Shown: positions 61,671 through 64,000 of the stretch, one piece after another | How positions within the stretch are numbered: the first letter of the stretch is position 1 | Layout of the letters: every line of letters begins with the position of its first letter | NCBI GenBank assembly: GCA_001464795.1 | Contig: LNEB01000007.1 | Coordinates: forward strand, 1-64,000 | DNA: 64,000 bases | Origin: Bdellovibrionales bacterium Ga0074139 | Lineage (GTDB): Bacteria > Bdellovibrionota > Bdellovibrionia > Bdellovibrionales > Bdellovibrionaceae | Direction of reading: 5' to 3' | The notes under the pieces: generated by a model | What the model was told of the DNA's origin: nothing | Database searches by the model: none | What the model saw: the letters and a program-made list of their open reading frames with translations, nothing else | Program-made: the position numbers and the translations under genes

Positions 61671-62996
61671 ATGCAAGATCTATTTCAGCAGTCAGGTCAT
61701 CCCATTCGTCAAATCAGTGGTCGCCGTCCAAAATCAGATTCTGGTTATTTGGTTGTATTTGGAGAGCTTTTTAATCGTGGATATGCCAATGGTCTGGTCG
61801 AAGAGGCTCAGAAAAATAATTATAAAATAATTAAAAGCACAGTGGGTCGCAGGGATTCCAATCAAAACATCCGGGCCTTAGAAGATCATGAAAAACCAAC
61901 AGATGCTTTTCACTTTATCAATGTTCCTTTGGAAGCTGGCTTTGATATGGAAGTTGATGAAGCTTCAGGTACAAGTCCTGTTGATGATTTGAAAGAATTA
62001 GGTCTAAAAAATTGGGCTGACTTTAGTTGGCCAAAAGGTAAATTAGAAAATTGTCTGCAAAAAGGCCGTGCTCGTTTTCGCAAACAAGTTCAAGACTACG
62101 TTAAAGAATTAGAAAAAGTATTGCCGCAAAAAAATGCTCATGTCCTTTTCGCCCATTTGATGGCGGGTGGAGTTCCACGAGCCAAAATTGTCATGCCCTT
62201 GATGAATCGTGTTTTTAAGGGCACCGGCGAGCGCTATATGGAAAGCCAAAGCTTTTGGAACTCAGCCATTGGTGAGCTTTGCAATCTCAATTTTAATGAA
62301 GTGACTGCTTACACTTTGGATATTTTGCTTGAAGAAACCACAAAACTTCGTGATCGCATCCAACAATCTGGTGGACATGTGTCCTATGTGGCTTATGGGT
62401 ATCATGGCACTGAAATTTGGATGAAAGATCATTTCCAGTGGCAAAGTTACTCTCCCTACTTGCAAGGTTGGGCTAAACTCGAGCTAGAAAAAGTTTCGCT
62501 GAAGTGGAAGAATCAAAATATTCCTATCAGCACTTACAACTGTCCTGAAATTCTCACCAACTCCAGCTCTATTTTTCAAGGTGTTGAAGCGCCCCTGTAC
62601 ACATTGCTTAAAACATTTCAAAAACTTTATCCTGATAATGGACGCACTCATCAACTTTTTAATGAATGCACATCCCTGCTTAAAAAGCCCCAAGCCATGG
62701 AAGAAATTTTTTCGCATATCAATCATTATTATCAGGACCCAGAAGTTCTTCAGACGATTCAATTCTCTGATTGGCCCAGTCATAGCAACAAGGCTCAGCT
62801 TGAAAAACTTTTACAGCTTTCTCATTTTGTTACCGAATCACATTTGGATTCCAAAAATCTGATGACAGCCATTCTTAGTGAAGTTGTTTTTCGCTCCTGT
62901 GGTTGGGTCATGTTTCATGACTCCTATCAACCCCAACAAGCTGTTCAGTGGATTGGTCATGACATTGTAGCCTCTGCTGAAGTGGGAAGATCTTAA
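61671..62996 (+). CDS. 441-residue protein of unknown function
   Basis: No family is recognised. The N-terminal part has a Rossmann-like strand-helix pattern (YLVVFGELFNRGYANGLVEEA), and the middle has HVLFAHLMAGGVPRAKIVMPLM and an Asn/His-rich segment. The C-terminus is Trp/His-rich (GWVMFHDSYQ) and ends EVGRS. There is no signal peptide, so it is probably cytoplasmic. It lies 11 bases after waaA and 3 bases before the P-loop NTPase, so it belongs to one operon and may act in envelope or nucleotide-linked metabolism. Confidence 0.75.
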   Translation: MQDLFQQSGHPIRQISGRRPKSDSGYLVVFGELFNRGYANGLVEEAQKNNYKIIKSTVGRRDSNQNIRALEDHEKPTDAFHFINVPLEAGFDMEVDEASGTSPVDDLKELGLKNWADFSWPKGKLENCLQKGRARFRKQVQDYVKELEKVLPQKNAHVLFAHLMAGGVPRAKIVMPLMNRVFKGTGERYMESQSFWNSAIGELCNLNFNEVTAYTLDILLEETTKLRDRIQQSGGHVSYVAYGYHGTEIWMKDHFQWQSYSPYLQGWAKLELEKVSLKWKNQNIPISTYNCPEILTNSSSIFQGVEAPLYTLLKTFQKLYPDNGRTHQLFNECTSLLKKPQAMEEIFSHINHYYQDPEVLQTIQFSDWPSHSNKAQLEKLLQLSHFVTESHLDSKNLMTAILSEVVFRSCGWVMFHDSYQPQQAVQWIGHDIVASAEVGRS

Positions 62997-62999
62997 CCC

Positions 63000-63599
63000 A
63001 TGAGTCACAACGTTATTGTTATTACCGGTGGCCCTTCTGGGGGTAAAACCACTCTGATAGAAGCCATTAAACGTGAATTGGGATCAGAGGTTTCTACGGT
63101 GCCTGAAGCCGCCAGCATTCTTTACCGTGGAGGATTTCCCAGGGGCAAAACTCCTGGCAGTCAAATTCGCTCTCAAAAAGCCATTTATCATGTACAAAAA
63201 CAACTTGAAGGCCTTGCCCATGACTTACCCACAGCCTCGACCTTGGTCTGCGACCGGGGAAGCCTGGATGGACTGGCCTACTGGCCTGATAAAATTTCAG
63301 ACTTTTTTTTCGAATTGGATACCACAATTGATAAAGAAATCAGTCGCTATCATTGGGTTCTTCATTTGGATACAGCTCACCCTAATTCCTATGACATTAC
63401 AAATCCCATCCGGACAGAAAGTTTCGAAGAAGCGTGGCAACTCAATGAAAAAATAAAATCTGTGTGGTCCAAGCATCCACAGGTCCTAGTCGTCACTGCC
63501 AATATCGACTTTTTCTCAAAAATGGCTTTATGCCTGCACCTGATTAGGGGTATCATTGACGGAAGAGATTATGAATCACTTCGTCAAGATCTTATTTAA
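63000..63599 (+). CDS. P-loop NTPase of the AAA_28 type
   Basis: The 199-residue protein begins with the Walker A motif GGPSGGKTT (about 10-18). TVPEAASILYRGGFPRGK and VCDRGSLDG are the lid and Walker-B-like segments of the AAA_28 family, which includes NadR-like kinases. The substrate is unknown. It has no signal peptide. It starts three bases after the 441-residue gene stop and its last 29 bases overlap the exported-protein gene, so the three are translationally linked. Confidence 0.85.
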   Translation: MSHNVIVITGGPSGGKTTLIEAIKRELGSEVSTVPEAASILYRGGFPRGKTPGSQIRSQKAIYHVQKQLEGLAHDLPTASTLVCDRGSLDGLAYWPDKISDFFFELDTTIDKEISRYHWVLHLDTAHPNSYDITNPIRTESFEEAWQLNEKIKSVWSKHPQVLVVTANIDFFSKMALCLHLIRGIIDGRDYESLRQDLI

Positions 63600-64000
63600 T
63601 TTTATATTCTTATTTTGCTTCACTTCTGTGGCAAGAGTTCCCATGGATTTTCCAGCAGAAAAAAACAATATTCAGATTTTACCACAAAAGTTTGAATACA
63701 GCCTTCGTGACAATACCAAGCTTTTACTAGGCAATCGCATTATTGATACAAAACAATTCCAGTTCCAATTGTCTTTCGATAATGAAAAACCAAAAATTTA
63801 TTTTGCTTGGCCCTCTCAAGTTGTTCAAGAGGGACGTATTATTATTACAAATCCCTCTGGTGTCAGTATTTGGTCCCAAAATTTTACCAAATCTCAATCC
63901 GAATTTCAGATTCAAGATGCAACTCAATTAGTTCGTTCATTATCAGCTGTTTCTTTTTTTCGTTTTTGTGTCGGTTACTATGAAATCAACACAGGACTCG
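63571..64000 (+). CDS. Exported protein, partial, cut by the window end
   Basis: The ATG at 63571 with GGAAGAG upstream lies inside the NTPase gene. The reading frame stays open for 143 codons to the window end. A signal peptide follows (VKILFNFIFLFCFTSVA, cleavage near residue 23), so the protein is exported. The remainder is Gln/Phe-rich and strand-like (TKQFQFQLSF, PKIYFAWPS). Family unknown; it shares the operon with the LPS genes. The true C-terminus lies outside the window. Confidence 0.7.
   Translation, partial: MNHFVKILFNFIFLFCFTSVARVPMDFPAEKNNIQILPQKFEYSLRDNTKLLLGNRIIDTKQFQFQLSFDNEKPKIYFAWPSQVVQEGRIIITNPSGVSIWSQNFTKSQSEFQIQDATQLVRSLSAVSFFRFCVGYYEINTGL

Noticed and set aside
1-64000. 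CRISPR arrays and rRNA genes
   Set aside because: No regularly spaced repeat array of CRISPR type and no rRNA-like sequence was seen in the intergenic regions, which are short throughout.

Overview
The window looks like chromosome from a Gram-negative bacterium of roughly 40% GC. It has Kdo and heptosyl-type transferases for lipopolysaccharide, many signal-peptide and lipobox proteins, outer-membrane barrel candidates, a CarD-type regulator, an HD-GYP protein, a DhnA-type aldolase and a bacterial deoxyhypusine synthase homologue. This mix resembles the Bdellovibrionota (Bdellovibrio-like bacteria), but that placement is inferred from gene content and was not tested by any search.

Layout. (1) 1-4540 is accessory DNA. 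It holds an exported protein, a serine recombinase gene split by an IS110/IS1111-type insertion sequence, two small genes, a short array of 11-bp phased repeats and a tRNA-Cys whose 3' end faces the array. This looks like the remnant of an element integrated at the tRNA. (2) 4676-13715 carries a GNAT protein, argS, a ComM-type ATPase, an Xer-type recombinase, two lipoproteins, and an SPFH/NfeD pair. The NfeD frame is broken exactly at an in-frame slippery heptamer. (3) 13853-19634 encodes almost only exported proteins: a barrel/lipoprotein pair, small secreted proteins and a C39-like peptidase. (4) 19640-33329 is housekeeping: a compact carD-gltX-cysS-uvrB-uvrC-parvulin block on the minus strand, then a subtilisin-like protease, a sensor kinase and recG. 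(5) 33386-41821 has an HD-GYP protein, a periplasmic carbonic anhydrase, lysS, a class I aldolase and an Nfu-type Fe-S protein. (6) 41875-46203 has a glycine-rich RRM protein, the deoxyhypusine-synthase-like protein, a methyltransferase, a 44-residue membrane protein, TcdA and TatD in one direction. (7) 46271-59263 mixes envelope proteins with an RNA pseudouridine synthase, an RlmL-like methyltransferase, an MFS carrier and an EF-hand lipoprotein coupled to an outer-membrane protein. (8) 59312-64000 is a plus-strand operon: a glycosyltransferase 9, a Kdo transferase, an unknown 441-residue protein, a P-loop NTPase and an exported protein that runs off the window.

The best leads are the IS1111-like element with its candidate guide RNA, the possible -1 frameshift in nfeD, the hidden coupled 44-residue membrane protein, and a transcription terminator that sits antisense inside a neighbouring gene. 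Functions are read from motifs visible in the translations; no database search was possible.
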